Below, piece by piece: positions 23,889 through 32,712 of a DNA stretch of 64,000 nucleotides; position 1 is the first letter of the stretch; each line of letters opens with the position of its first letter. The position numbers were made by a program, and so were the translations under genes. Below the pieces are notes generated by a model. That model searched no databases. It saw only the letters and a list, made by a program, of their open reading frames with translations, and had not been told where the DNA came from. Origin of the DNA: Amycolatopsis acididurans. GTDB taxonomy: Bacteria; Actinomycetota; Actinomycetes; Mycobacteriales; Pseudonocardiaceae. The stretch is from NCBI RefSeq assembly GCF_012328925.1, contig NZ_JAAXLS010000010.1, positions 1 through 64,000 of the forward strand, read 5' to 3'.

Positions 23889-24496
23889 CCACGGCGGCTC
23901 TCCCCGGCAGTGTCGTGGAGCGGGTCGCCCTGTTCGGGGCACTCGCCAGCGCGTTCCACGGGTCGCATCTATGGGCGGATCGCTGGCTCCAGCGTCCCAA
24001 AGATGCTGTCCTCAAAGGACTACACGGCGACGAGCTGGTGTATCCCAGCGACGGCAAATCCGCATCCGAGGTCTCGCGTGAGAATGAGACCCCGGTGCCG
24101 GCCTGTGTCGTCGGGCGCCGGGCGGCCACGGCTCATGTGTTGACCTACGCCGCCGGGCAGTTGGTCATCACTGAGGCCGTCGCACGCACTTTCTGCCTGC
24201 GCCTGCCGTGGCGTGCCAGGCTGGCCGGTGCGGTGATCAACTTCGGGACGCATTGGATCATCGACCGTCGTCGTTTCCTGTTGTGGCTGGCGAAGCGGGT
24301 CAACCACAAGGACACCTTCATCGCGGTCGCCACCGTGATGCGCAAGCCCGATTACGAGCCGGACACGTCTGGGCCGGGCACGGCGCTCTCCGACCTCGAC
24401 CAAGGGCTCCACAAACTTCTGGGTGTCATCGCGGCGGCGGTGATGGCTCGCCTCGCCGTACCCACACGCCGTCGAGTGCGAGGTACCGCGTGCTGA
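23885..24496 (+). CDS. Putative membrane-associated protein, DUF3307-like, 203 aa
   Basis: Hydrophobic segments at VALFGALASAFHGSHLWADR, AHVLTYAAGQLVITEAVART and near the C-terminus (LLGVIAAAVMARLAV). The order of conserved His/Asp (GSHLWADRWLQ, TAHVLTYAAGQ, GTHWIIDRRR) recalls DUF3307-type membrane proteins of phage and accessory islands, but the match is by eye and weak. ATG overlaps the previous stop. It overlaps the HAD gene by 7 nt. Confidence 0.6.
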   Translation: MTTAALPGSVVERVALFGALASAFHGSHLWADRWLQRPKDAVLKGLHGDELVYPSDGKSASEVSRENETPVPACVVGRRAATAHVLTYAAGQLVITEAVARTFCLRLPWRARLAGAVINFGTHWIIDRRRFLLWLAKRVNHKDTFIAVATVMRKPDYEPDTSGPGTALSDLDQGLHKLLGVIAAAVMARLAVPTRRRVRGTAC

Positions 24497-25140
24497 TCAC
24501 CACTGACGTAGGCGACACCCTCGGCTCGTTCGATCGCCCCGGCACGGCGGACGTGCTGCGGGACATCGCGCTGGCGCCGGACAACGCGGCCGAGATCGAC
24601 CGCAACATCCTGCACGTCGTGCCCGAACTCACCGACGAGGTCGCCGCACTGGTGCGCGAGCGGTTGCTCATCAACCCCTCCGACTGGCCGCAGATATGGC
24701 CGACCGGCGGGTTCACCGCCTACCCCGGCACGCTGGCCGCATTGGAACGCCTCGCAGCCCTGGCACCGGTGGTGGCGCTGTCGAACGTCTCCTGCATCGC
24801 CGGACCCGCCAGAATAGGCGACCTTCTTGACCAGTGCGGACAGCACCTCACCGGGATCTACACCAGCTACCAGCTGCGTGCACGCAAACCCCAGCCCCGG
24901 TGCTGGACCACGATCGCCGCCGAGCACCAGGTGCCGGTCAGCGACATCGTCCATCTCGGGGACCGCGTGCCCGAAGATGTCCGGGGAGCGCTCGCCGCCG
25001 GGTGCCGGGCAGCCGTGCTCGTCAACACCCGCGACGTCGACATCCCGGATGACGTTCACCGCGACCCGCGTGTCGCCGTGGTGCCCGACCTCGCCGCCGC
25101 CGCTGAGCACCTCGCCGAACTGGCAGGAGCACCTGCATGA
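24490..25140 (+). CDS. HAD-superfamily hydrolase, 216 aa
   Basis: Shows HAD motifs in order: I TTDVGDTLGSFD (nucleophile and acid/base Asp), II VVALSNVSC, III Lys in QLRARKPQPR, IV IVHLGDRVPEDVRGALAAGC. The cap is the helical type C1 insertion between I and II. Likely a phosphatase or phosphoesterase on a small phosphorylated metabolite; the substrate is unknown. GTG at 24490 overlaps the upstream gene by 7 nt and its stop overlaps the next ATG, so the gene is internal to a coupled operon. Confidence 0.85.
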   Translation: MLITTDVGDTLGSFDRPGTADVLRDIALAPDNAAEIDRNILHVVPELTDEVAALVRERLLINPSDWPQIWPTGGFTAYPGTLAALERLAALAPVVALSNVSCIAGPARIGDLLDQCGQHLTGIYTSYQLRARKPQPRCWTTIAAEHQVPVSDIVHLGDRVPEDVRGALAAGCRAAVLVNTRDVDIPDDVHRDPRVAVVPDLAAAAEHLAELAGAPA

Positions 25141-25436
25141 GCGTGACGGTGTCTCCGATGCCCGAGATGCGCGGGCACTACTGGAGCGGAAAGTGTTTCC
25201 GTCCGCGAGGCGGATGCGGAGCTGCGTTTTTCGGGCCACACTGCCGGATTCGCCAGCACCGACACTGGGACGAACTGCCGCGCTTGTGCTCGTGTTATCC
25301 GCATATCTCGCGGGTGGAGAAGGCGATCGTCGCCAACGGCGACCGAGCATGGCTGGTCGATCACAAGGTCGCCCTCGCCGCAGTCGGACGTGTTCCCGCC
25401 CGTCCCGCCGACGCCAGCCGGACGGGCGCACCATGA
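25137..25436 (+). CDS. Small Cys/His-containing unknown, 99 aa
   Basis: MRGHYWSGKCFRPRGGCGAA, then FFGPHCRIRQHRHWDELPRL and CSCYPHISRVEK. Five Cys and several His in the first 60 residues suggest metal binding. ATG overlaps the HAD stop (ATGA). Not recognised. Confidence 0.6.
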   Translation: MSVTVSPMPEMRGHYWSGKCFRPRGGCGAAFFGPHCRIRQHRHWDELPRLCSCYPHISRVEKAIVANGDRAWLVDHKVALAAVGRVPARPADASRTGAP

Positions 25437-25457
25437 TCCACAACGACCGGTCTGACG

Positions 25458-25829
25458 ATGAGCCCGACCCTCCTCGTCGGCCTTTCGGCCGCGCTGCTGT
25501 TGGCCGGCGCCGTGCTCGTCGTGCGAGCCCGCGCTCGCCGTCGGCGACGGCGCTGGAACGAGCGCCCGGACTCGGTCGCGGCAATAGCCGCTCGCGTCGA
25601 AGCCGAGCAGAAACAGCCACCACCCCCGGCTTGGCCCGTACACGACCGCGACCTCCGGGCTACCAGTCCGGAACGCGAGCAGCCGACGCTGCGGCTTCCC
25701 CCGGTCCGCACCCCACCCGCACGGCCACGGACCGGGCCTCGGCCCTACCTACGACACGCTTCGCGTCCCACGCCACCGAACGACGCCGACGCCACTGAGG
25801 CCAGGACACGTCCGCCCGAACCGCACTAA
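25458..25829 (+). CDS. Single-pass membrane protein with Pro/Arg-rich tail, 123 aa
   Basis: One N-terminal hydrophobic helix (LLVGLSAALLLAGAVLVV) followed by a run of Arg and a Pro/Arg/Thr-rich cytosolic tail, predicted disordered. No enzymatic motif. It is the last gene of the operon from ~22.2 kb, 21 nt after the previous stop. The ribosome site is weak, so confidence is moderate. Confidence 0.55.
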   Translation: MSPTLLVGLSAALLLAGAVLVVRARARRRRRRWNERPDSVAAIAARVEAEQKQPPPPAWPVHDRDLRATSPEREQPTLRLPPVRTPPARPRTGPRPYLRHASRPTPPNDADATEARTRPPEPH

Positions 25830-25998
25830 CCGCGCTACCACGACGGTCGAGGCTCGTGGCTTCATCCCCGACGAACCGTGTCCGCTGCCGTACGGCGGAT
25901 AGCGCACGGGCTCTCCGCTCGACGTCGCGAAGGCCATCGCCCGTTGGCGGGCCACGCACAACACCGCCCACCGCCCCCCCAAGGAAGGCCACCATCGA

Positions 25999-26568
25999 AT
26001 GCTCCACCTATTCGACACCATGCTGACCCGTGTCCGGGACGTACTCGACCCGTTCGTCGGGACCGGCCGCCAGGAGCACCCGCCCGCCGACGACGGAACC
26101 GTGGACCCGCTGATCGCTTGGTTTTCCTCTCGCGGCTGGACAATTCTCGATCGCGGCTCGGACATCGTGGCCAACTTCTACTACCCCGCGAGTTTCGGTG
26201 ACGCGCTCAACGACGACAACCGTCGGTATCCCGCGGCGGATATCGGCTTGAACGAACTCGAATGCGACCTCTACCGCGACCGTGAGCACTGGATCGCCCG
26301 CTTCACCTCGTCCGGCACCATCATTGGCTGCGCTCGTCACCGCAGCACACCGCTCATCATCGGCCTGCACACCGGCGTCTTCCCCGCCGTGCTCGTCCTG
26401 CTGGAGCACCATGCGCGCACGCTCCACCCCAACGAGATCTCCCATTGCCTGATCTTCGGCCCGTGCGGCAGCAACGACAATCCCAGTGAGCCCTGCCGAA
26501 CCGGCATGCCGGGACACGACAAACCCGCCCTGCACGCGGTGACCGAACGCGAAGACATCGTCGAGTAG
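25999..26568 (+). CDS. Unknown soluble protein, 189 aa
   Basis: MLHLFDTMLTRVRDVLDPFV, then LIAWFSSRGWTILDRGSDIV and a mixed alpha/beta core (ADIGLNELECDLYRDREHWI; IIGCARHRSTPLIIGLHTGV). Aromatic-rich, no membrane helix, no recognised motif. AAGGAAGG lies ~12 nt upstream. It stands alone between the 22.2-25.8 kb operon and the protease gene. Confidence 0.6.
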   Translation: MLHLFDTMLTRVRDVLDPFVGTGRQEHPPADDGTVDPLIAWFSSRGWTILDRGSDIVANFYYPASFGDALNDDNRRYPAADIGLNELECDLYRDREHWIARFTSSGTIIGCARHRSTPLIIGLHTGVFPAVLVLLEHHARTLHPNEISHCLIFGPCGSNDNPSEPCRTGMPGHDKPALHAVTEREDIVE

Positions 26569-26686
26569 CTGGGCCGGCCGCCGATGCCGTTCAGCCATCC
26601 AGGCCGCGGGCCACCGATCTGCCTGGACCGCAACGAATCCATTGTGGACAAACCGTTCTTTTCTTTCAGATGGGAAAACAGCCTTC

Positions 26687-27589
26687 GTGAGCAAAAAGAT
26701 CATGTCCTTCACAGCAGCCGTCACGGTGAGCATCGCCGCCGCGCTGACCGCCCCGGTGACCGCAGCAGTAGCCGATACTCCGCCTCCGGTCGAACCGATG
26801 ATCGTCGGCGGGCACCCAGCCACGAGCGCGCCGGCCGGTATCACCTCACTGCAATACGACGCGCCCGCGCACGGCACCAAGTACGTCAACTACCACACCT
26901 GCGGCGGGGCGTTGGTGTTCCGGGGCTGGGTGGTCACCGCCGCGCACTGCGTCACCGATCCGCCAGCAGGCGCGGCCAACGGGTCCACGGCCCGGCGATT
27001 CGCCTCCGACGCGGCGCCGATCCCGACCGCGGACAAGTCGTTTCACGTCCGGGTCGGCAGTCTCGATCGGCTCTCCGGCGGAGAAACCGCGACTGTGACC
27101 AAGATCGTGGTCCACCCCGAATGGAACTGGGCCCAAGGCGCGCCCAAGAACACGGTCTCGGACATCGCCATGCTCAAGCTCGACCACCTGCTCCAGCAAC
27201 CGACCGTCCAGCTGGCGCGCGACACCGCCCGTCGGGGCAGCAAGATCAGCCTCTACGGCTGGGGCGTGACCGAGCCCGACAGCACCAGCGCCGACCTGCC
27301 GCTGCACCTGCAACAGCTCGACACCCGCGTCACCGCGCCCTCCCGCTGCGCGGACGCGGCCCTGTCCGTCGGCGAGCTGTGCACCGACAATCCCTCGGGC
27401 ACGGACGGCAGCTGCTACGGAGACTCCGGCGGGCCCGCCCTGGCCACGATCAACGGCGTGCAGCAGCTCGTCGGCGGCGCCAGCCGCGCCGCGACCGAGT
27501 TCTGCGGCACCGCGCCGGATGTCTACACCAGCTCGCCGGACTTCCGGGACTGGATCTACCACGTCGCCCGCACCGGCAACGCCACCTGA
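26687..27589 (+). CDS. Secreted trypsin-like serine protease (S1), ~300 aa
   Basis: Signal peptide KKIMSFTAAVTVSIAAALTA with a cut near AVADTPP, short propeptide, activation-like IVGGHPATS, then the catalytic triad: His in GWVVTAAHC, Asp in SDIAMLKL, Ser in YGDSGGPA. Six Cys fit disulfide pairs. Chymotrypsin fold of normal length. GTG at 26687 gives a good signal peptide; TTG at 26642 would add 15 residues. An exported protease of unknown target. A strong hairpin follows the stop. Confidence 0.9.
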   Translation: MSKKIMSFTAAVTVSIAAALTAPVTAAVADTPPPVEPMIVGGHPATSAPAGITSLQYDAPAHGTKYVNYHTCGGALVFRGWVVTAAHCVTDPPAGAANGSTARRFASDAAPIPTADKSFHVRVGSLDRLSGGETATVTKIVVHPEWNWAQGAPKNTVSDIAMLKLDHLLQQPTVQLARDTARRGSKISLYGWGVTEPDSTSADLPLHLQQLDTRVTAPSRCADAALSVGELCTDNPSGTDGSCYGDSGGPALATINGVQQLVGGASRAATEFCGTAPDVYTSSPDFRDWIYHVARTGNAT

Positions 27590-27595
27590 CCCACG

Positions 27596-27641
27596 CCCGG
27601 GGGTGCCGCGCGTCGTTCTCGCGGCGCGCGGCACCCCCGGG
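27596..27641 (+). terminator. 17-bp perfect hairpin after the protease gene
   Basis: Arms 27596-27612 and 27625-27641 are perfectly complementary (CCCGGGGGTGCCGCGCG on the left) with a 12-nt loop. It starts 6 nt after the stop. No U-tract, as is common in high-GC actinobacterial terminators. Confidence 0.8.
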
Positions 27642-27676
27642 GCCTACCGGACCTCGCCTTCGGGACACCGACGCCC

Positions 27677-27871
27677 ATGAACCACCCCCTCAGCAGCCCA
27701 CCGACCGCCGCCCCGCGATGGCCGACGCCGAACTTCCTCCGGTTCGAAGACCCCAACACCGCCCGCACGTACGACTGGGTCGCCGGGGGCAGCTTCCCGA
27801 TCAGCCAGGAGGACCCCTTCCTGCACTTCGCCTCCGCCCGCGTCCCCGATACCGGCATTCCGGGCCGGTGA
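27677..27871 (+). CDS. Small Pro-rich unknown, 64 aa
   Basis: MNHPLSSPPTAAPRWPTPNF, then EDPNTARTYDWVAGGSFPIS. Its stop overlaps the next GTG (GTGA), which supports translation, but there is no clear ribosome site and no family match. Confidence 0.4.
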   Translation: MNHPLSSPPTAAPRWPTPNFLRFEDPNTARTYDWVAGGSFPISQEDPFLHFASARVPDTGIPGR

Positions 27872-28455
27872 CCGGCAGCCGGGCCGCCAGCGCCGCTGCC
27901 CGGCGCCCTGGCATGCAACTGCCGCCACCGGGACTGACCGTGCGCTACGAGGCCGGGGCGTCCCTGCAGGGGCTTGCCCGCAGCTACAGGATGTCCGTCA
28001 AGACCGTCCGTGCGCTCCTGGTCAGCGCCGGGGTCCAGATCCGTCCACCCGGCCGCAGAAAACGCACCGGGCCCTCCTCCGGCACGACCGCGAACACCGC
28101 GCGGAGTCACCCGGCGCGCGCCGACACGGCGGAACTGGCCACCGTCCACCAGCTACGACCACCACCCACCAGCCACGCAGATTCCCCGATCGACGAAGAG
28201 CCGCCGATCTGGCCGACGTTCGACCCCGACCTGCCACTCCAGCCGAGGGCACAGCCACTCGCGACGGCCCGACCCGGTCAGTCGTGCATCGGGTACAACA
28301 CGCCCCACCTCGTGCACGTCATCGCCGACAGACCAGTGCCAGCCAAAGCCGGCGACCACACCGCCGCTTTGACCCGATGCGGACGCGTCGGCCTCGTCGA
28401 CGCACCCATCCCTCCGGAGGCTCAGCTCTGCGCCGCATGCCACCCGGCTTGCTAA
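27868..28455 (+). CDS. Helix-turn-helix protein with Cys-containing C-terminus, 195 aa
   Basis: A resolvase/sigma-like helix-turn-helix is visible in GASLQGLARSYRMSVKTVRA LLVSAGV (about residues 28-55), followed by a basic, Pro/Thr-rich linker and a C-terminal part (GQSCIGYNTPHLVHVIADRP; ALTRCGRVGLVDAPIPPEAQ) ending CAACHPAC, a possible zinc site. Probably a DNA-binding protein. GTG at 27868 overlaps the upstream stop. An internal ATG at 27913 is a possible alternative start that would retain the helix-turn-helix. Confidence 0.6.
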   Translation: MTGSRAASAAARRPGMQLPPPGLTVRYEAGASLQGLARSYRMSVKTVRALLVSAGVQIRPPGRRKRTGPSSGTTANTARSHPARADTAELATVHQLRPPPTSHADSPIDEEPPIWPTFDPDLPLQPRAQPLATARPGQSCIGYNTPHLVHVIADRPVPAKAGDHTAALTRCGRVGLVDAPIPPEAQLCAACHPAC

Positions 28456-28507
28456 TCCGCCGGCCGTCCGCGTGTCAACGGAGGTTGCAAGCCACTCTCG
28501 AGGTCAG

Positions 28508-29332
28508 TCAGGGCTTGGTGGCGATCGCGGCCAGTCCGAGCGCGCGGGTCGCTGCCGGTGTGGTCAGGGCAGGGCCGTCTGGCCACCAGTCGTCGAGCGC
28601 CACCAAGCCGGGGGGCAGAAGTTGCAGGCCGTCAAGGAGAGCGTCGATCTCCGTCCGGGTGCGATAGCGGCCGGAGCCGGGACAGCGGGTTTGCCACGCG
28701 GTTTCGAGAGCGCGGGCAGCGTCGTGCCCCGCGCCGATTTCGGGGTCGAACCAGTGGCTGACCGCGACGGCGGAGCCGGGGGCGAGGGCGTCGCGGTAGG
28801 TGGCCATGAGCTTGTCGGGATGGGCGTCGTCGTCGACGTGGTGCAGGGTATCGGTCAGCAATACCGCGATCGGCCGGCTGAAGTCGAGCAGGGCGCCCGC
28901 GGCGGGCAAGAGTTCTTCGGGGTAGGTGTAATCGGTCTGGACGACCAGTACGCGGTCGTTGTCCTGCAACAGGGCACGGCCGTGAGCCACCGCGATGCAG
29001 TCGGCGTCGGCGTAGACCACCCGGGCTTCGGGATCGTGGCGCTGGGCGATCTCGTGCGTGTTGTCGATCGGAGCGGGCAGTCCGACGCCGCAGTCGAGGA
29101 ACTGGTCGAAACCGCTGGCGGCGAGGTAGCGCACCGCGCGGGTGTGCCAGGCACGCTCGGCCCGCACGAGATCACGAAAGCCGGGGGCGGCGTGTTCGAG
29201 TTCGGCCAGCAGTTCCCGGTCGATGGCGTAGTTGTCCTTGCCGCCCAGTGCCGCGTCCCGCACCCGGGCTACCCCAGCCCGGGTGGTGTCCAGCGAGGGA
29301 CACCACGGGTGTGTGCTGGTGATGTGCGCCAT
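28508..29332 (-). CDS. DUF574-type SAM-dependent methyltransferase, 274 aa
   Basis: Matches the actinomycete DUF574 family (Methyltransf_19): N-terminal AGVARVRDAALGGKDNYAID, FLDCGVGLPAPIDNTHEIAQ as the SAM-binding glycine region, VVYADADCIAVAHGRALL (acidic strand) and AVLLTDTLHHVDDDAHPDKL. Substrate unknown; the family is abundant in streptomycetes. ATG at 29332 follows GGGGAGG by ~7 nt. Separated from the Nudix/deazaguanine operon by an oppositely oriented Nudix gene. Confidence 0.9.
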   Translation of the reverse strand: MAHITSTHPWCPSLDTTRAGVARVRDAALGGKDNYAIDRELLAELEHAAPGFRDLVRAERAWHTRAVRYLAASGFDQFLDCGVGLPAPIDNTHEIAQRHDPEARVVYADADCIAVAHGRALLQDNDRVLVVQTDYTYPEELLPAAGALLDFSRPIAVLLTDTLHHVDDDAHPDKLMATYRDALAPGSAVAVSHWFDPEIGAGHDAARALETAWQTRCPGSGRYRTRTEIDALLDGLQLLPPGLVALDDWWPDGPALTTPAATRALGLAAIATKP

Positions 29333-29765
29333 AACTGGCCTCCCCGAGGGCGGGCTCGTTCACCCCGGCTCGAACGAACCCACTGACACTGTAACTTCGC
29401 GTGCGGATATGGCACCCGTGCGCCGCTGGAGCGGAGCGAACGGGCGCTGCGGCCCGGGTGTCCCCGTTCAGGCTGAGGGTGGGACCGGGATCGGCGACGC
29501 CCATGACGGCAGACCGGTGCGCGTCATCGCCCGGATCTCCGCGGCGGCGAGCCGCTGCATCGTGGTCGCCGTAGGCTGGCGGTCGGATCGCGTGTGAATG
29601 AGGTGTTACCTGGCTTGACCTGCATGAACATGGTGACTCGACGCCGACGATTCCATCATTCGGGGGCATCCAGCCTGCAGAGCGTTCATGAGTGGGCTCG
29701 GACACGGCGGGCGGTGCTCTCTGCAATGTCCGTGGCGGCTGCGACGTGGGCTTAGGCTGGGTCAG
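29333..29765. other. Intergenic region (~430 bp) between divergent genes
   Basis: Holds promoters for the DUF574 gene (minus) and the Nudix gene (plus). Near 29753 a TAGGCT box lies 7 nt before the GTG at 29766, compatible with a leaderless transcript. No gene seen. Confidence 0.4.
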
Positions 29766-30281
29766 GTGATTGACCAGTTGACCGTGGAAGCGGCGGTCGC
29801 CGATGCTCGCCTTGCCGCGATGGAGTTCGATGACGCCCAGGCGTGGCTGCGCGCCCATCAGACGCTGATGGAGCCGCTCGCGGCCGAGGTCTGGGTCACC
29901 GATCCGGCCTACAGCCACGTCTTGCTGGTACGGCACCGCGTCCGTGGATGGGTGCCGCCTGGCGGCAAAGTCGAGCCGGGCGAGACGCCGCGGGCGGCTG
30001 CGGCTCGTGAACTCGTGGAGGAGGCCGGTGTAGCGGGCGAGCTGCTGCCTGTGCCGGCCGCAGTGGCTGTCCGCTCCTTCCGTGCCGACTGGGCGCCAAC
30101 GCTGAGCCTGTCCTACGGCGCCGTCGTCGGCCGTGATGTTCCGCTCGGCGGGGAGACTGGGCAGCCGTCGAAGTGGGTCGACCTGGACGAGACGTGGGAG
30201 AGCGTGTTCCCCGAGGACCGCGAACGTATCCGCGCATACGTGCGCCGATTGGCAGCTGGGAACGTTGTAGGGGCGCACTGA
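29766..30281 (+). CDS. Nudix hydrolase, 171 aa
   Basis: Complete Nudix box GGKVEPGETPRAAAARELVE-EAGV (pattern Gx5Ex7REUxEExGU). The N-terminal helical extension (VIDQLTVEAAVADARLAAME) precedes the Nudix core starting VWVTDPAYSHVLLVRHR. It should hydrolyse a nucleoside diphosphate-X compound. GTG at 29766 is chosen for the coding pattern; an ATG at 29688 would add a Gly/Arg-rich piece. It runs convergent with the end of the deazaguanine-type operon and may serve it or be unrelated. Confidence 0.85.
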   Translation: MIDQLTVEAAVADARLAAMEFDDAQAWLRAHQTLMEPLAAEVWVTDPAYSHVLLVRHRVRGWVPPGGKVEPGETPRAAAARELVEEAGVAGELLPVPAAVAVRSFRADWAPTLSLSYGAVVGRDVPLGGETGQPSKWVDLDETWESVFPEDRERIRAYVRRLAAGNVVGAH

Positions 30282-30301
30282 GGCCCCGTGCCGGTGCACG
30301 C

Positions 30302-30853
30302 TCAGAGGACCTTGTCGATCAGACTCAGGATGTCGTCGGGCAGCCTCACGAGTTGGAGTTCGTGCAGAAATCGAACCCATACCGGCTCCAAGCCGGGCTT
30401 CGCGGTGAACTGCTCCTCGCTCAGCTGCCCTTCGGCGTAGGCCGCGGTGCGGTGCGCGTACTGCTGGAGCTGATCTTGGTGTAGCCATCGGGGCGCGCGC
30501 ACCTCTTGGGCAGAAGGTCGGATCGGTCCTGACGTCTGGGCCCGGTAGATCCACCACTGATGGCCCACGTGGTCGCTGGTCGGTCGGCGGCAGTGGTTGG
30601 GCCGCCATGCGGTCAGCAGCAGGTCAAGTGAGGTGACGGTCAGGCCGACTTCCTCGGCGACCTCAATGCGGGCGGCTTGCTCGGGGCCTCCGTGCTGGTC
30701 GACATGACCGGCGACCGGTGCGATGCCCGCAGGGGGCCTCGCGCGTTCGAAGACCAGGAGCCCGTCCGGTGAGGAGATGAGTACGCCGACGGCAGCGTGG
30801 TCGCAGTACTTGGTCCCGCTGCCGTGGCTACTGGTCGGTGGCGGGGCGGTCAA
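30302..30853 (-). CDS. Nudix hydrolase, last gene of the deazaguanine-type operon, 183 aa
   Basis: Nudix core VGVLISSPDGLLVFERARPP, with the box GHVDQHGGPEQAARIEVAEEVGL retaining the REUxEE-like EVAEEVGL though the first Gly-Glu part is diverged. A C-terminal helical extension follows. TTG at 30853 overlaps the methyltransferase stop (TTGA), so it is coupled to it. Possible role: cleaving a nucleotide intermediate, by analogy with Nudix enzymes in pyrrolopyrimidine nucleoside clusters. That is inference from position. Confidence 0.82.
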   Translation of the reverse strand: MTAPPPTSSHGSGTKYCDHAAVGVLISSPDGLLVFERARPPAGIAPVAGHVDQHGGPEQAARIEVAEEVGLTVTSLDLLLTAWRPNHCRRPTSDHVGHQWWIYRAQTSGPIRPSAQEVRAPRWLHQDQLQQYAHRTAAYAEGQLSEEQFTAKPGLEPVWVRFLHELQLVRLPDDILSLIDKVL

Positions 30854-31689
30854 CGTTGTTCCATGGGGCGCTGTGCGACCACCACGAGCCAGCTCGTCAC
30901 GGTAGGCGCGTCAGGCGTGGTCAGCGAGTACGCCTTGTCGAGGATGTCCATCCGCTGAGCGTGGGTGAAGTCCCCGTCGGGTCGAGCGAAGACCGGAATC
31001 GACAACCACGCCTTCTTCTCGGCCATCGTGCCGCGCTGGGCGACGACCTCGGTGTCGAGCACGGTCAGTCCGGCGACCGACAGGTGGTCGGCGATCGTGT
31101 CCAGCGGCAGCTTCGGAGCTGGCTCGGCGGCTGGAGGCGGGGCGTAGCCGTAGTCACGGGCCGCGACCTGACCGATCAAAGTGTTCAGCGAGGGTCCGGT
31201 GCGCACGTTGGTCTCGTCGGGGTGGCGGACGCCGGCAAAGCCGCCGCCGACGTTGAACACGAACCGGCCGCCGGGTCGTAGGACCTGGTGGACGGCGGCG
31301 AACACCTGTGGCACGTCGGTCTTCCAGATCGCGGAGTTGCACACTACGGCGTCCGCCGCGCCGGGAACGTGGTCAGCCAGATCTTCGGCTGGTGCGGTGA
31401 CCCAGGTCAGGCGCGGGTCGACCAGGGTGCGTCGGCCAACGCGCTGCATGGCAGCGGCATTGTCCAGGGAGATGACCTGGGCGTCGATCGGGACGAGTTC
31501 GAGGATTGCCTCCGCGGTCGCGCCGGCTCCGCCGCAGAGGTCGACCACCAGCCGACTGTCGGTGAGATCGGCGCGGCGGGCAAGGTCCCGGCTGGTGGCC
31601 GAATACATGGGGAAGGCACGGGTGAAGGCGGCGTACGCCTCTGCGGTGGTGTCCTCGTCCCAGCCGAGAAGGGCGTCCAGGGGTGCCAT
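30850..31689 (-). CDS. Class I SAM-dependent methyltransferase, 279 aa
   Basis: Rossmann-type methyltransferase: motif I VVDLCGGAGATAEAILE, acidic strand VISLDNAAAMQRV, motif III-like VCNSAIWKTDVPQVF and FVFNVGGGFAGV. N-terminal helical cap (AEAYAAFTRAFPMYSATSRD). A small-molecule methyltransferase is more likely than a DNA one, since no NPPY-type catalytic motif is seen. Coupled to the Nudix gene and ~70 nt after the DUF2797 gene, inside the deazaguanine-type operon. Confidence 0.87.
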   Translation of the reverse strand: MAPLDALLGWDEDTTAEAYAAFTRAFPMYSATSRDLARRADLTDSRLVVDLCGGAGATAEAILELVPIDAQVISLDNAAAMQRVGRRTLVDPRLTWVTAPAEDLADHVPGAADAVVCNSAIWKTDVPQVFAAVHQVLRPGGRFVFNVGGGFAGVRHPDETNVRTGPSLNTLIGQVAARDYGYAPPPAAEPAPKLPLDTIADHLSVAGLTVLDTEVVAQRGTMAEKKAWLSIPVFARPDGDFTHAQRMDILDKAYSLTTPDAPTVTSWLVVVAQRPMEQR

Positions 31690-31760
31690 CGCGGGTACCT
31701 CGCTTCAGGGGTGCAGGCCAGGCTCGTGGCGGACGGACGCGAGGAGCCAGCCGGGGTCGG

Positions 31761-32681
31761 TTAGAAGAGGGAGTTCTGGAAGGCGGCGGCGGGCGAGGTG
31801 AACGGGCCGAGCGTGATGCGGCGACCCTTGAGGGTGCCGAGGTCGAGCACGTAGTCCACCTCGTCGTCACCGTCCAGGACGGCCAGCACCTGGGTGCCGA
31901 CGCACGAGACGACGGTGAAGCCGTGCTCACCGTCGCGCAGATCGTGTGGATACAGCATCCGTACACCGTTGGCGACGCGCATTCGGTCGCCTTCGGCAGG
32001 AGGAGTCCACGTCTCCAGCTTTGCCGGAGTGTTCATCGCGGCGAGCGCGTCAGCGGCGCGGGAGACGTGCCGGTCGTGGGTCGCGCTCGCGGTGGACAGG
32101 TCGGTCAGGGTGGCCAGCGCCTTGAGCTTGGTCGAGGCCCGGATGGTCTGGGGCACCTGAAGACTGCGGGTGATGGCGTCTTCGAGATGGCGTACGGCGC
32201 GGCCGTCGGCGCTCTTGGTCAGATAGGTCGCGATCAGGGCGCCTTGTTCGTCGAGGCGGGATTGCTTGCGTGGTTCGGCTGCGGTGCCGACCTTGGTGGC
32301 ACCGTCGGCGAAGGTCGCGAGGTAGAGCCAGTGTGGTTGGTCCATGTACTGGCGCAGGGCCGCAGGGACGTTGCCGTCCTGGTGGAACTGGTGGGCGAAG
32401 CGGAACTCGTCCTGGCGCAAGCACCGGGCGCACTGGTCGCCCTGCTCGGCCGGCGCGCGGTCGGGACACGCGAGGGCCTCGACGCGCACCGTGTCGGCGA
32501 ACCGGTACCGGCCGGTGCACCACCGGCCGGTACCGACAGCAAAACCGAGTCGCTGGTTCATGATCTCGGCGTAGACCAGCGGCCCGTCGGGCAGCGGGGC
32601 CAGCAGCAGCCGGGGATCTCCTGTCGCCCAGGTGATGCCGTGGCACACGTACTCGCCGTCGGTTGGTCGGGTCGCTGGCAT
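31761..32681 (-). CDS. DUF2797-family protein, 306 aa
   Basis: Contains WLYLATFADGATKVGTAAEP and RKQSRLDEQGALIATYLTKS, the DUF2797 core, which looks GIY-YIG-like (two short strands then Lys-Val-Gly). A Cys cluster ALACPDRAPAEQGDQCARCL (~70-90) is probably a zinc finger. C-terminal beta-rich domain. GIY-YIG folds are often nucleases, but this family has no proven activity. It sits between the kinase-like and methyltransferase genes, so a nucleic-acid role in the pathway is conceivable. Confidence 0.8.
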   Translation of the reverse strand: MPATRPTDGEYVCHGITWATGDPRLLLAPLPDGPLVYAEIMNQRLGFAVGTGRWCTGRYRFADTVRVEALACPDRAPAEQGDQCARCLRQDEFRFAHQFHQDGNVPAALRQYMDQPHWLYLATFADGATKVGTAAEPRKQSRLDEQGALIATYLTKSADGRAVRHLEDAITRSLQVPQTIRASTKLKALATLTDLSTASATHDRHVSRAADALAAMNTPAKLETWTPPAEGDRMRVANGVRMLYPHDLRDGEHGFTVVSCVGTQVLAVLDGDDEVDYVLDLGTLKGRRITLGPFTSPAAAFQNSLF

Positions 32682-32712
32682 GGTGCGTTCCTCGTGATGA
32701 CTGTGGGCGGGG

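Noticed and set aside
29688..29765. Upstream in-frame extension of the Nudix protein from ATG 29688
   Set aside because: Gly/Arg-rich coding pattern and no ribosome site. GTG 29766 with a nearby TAGGCT box is more likely.
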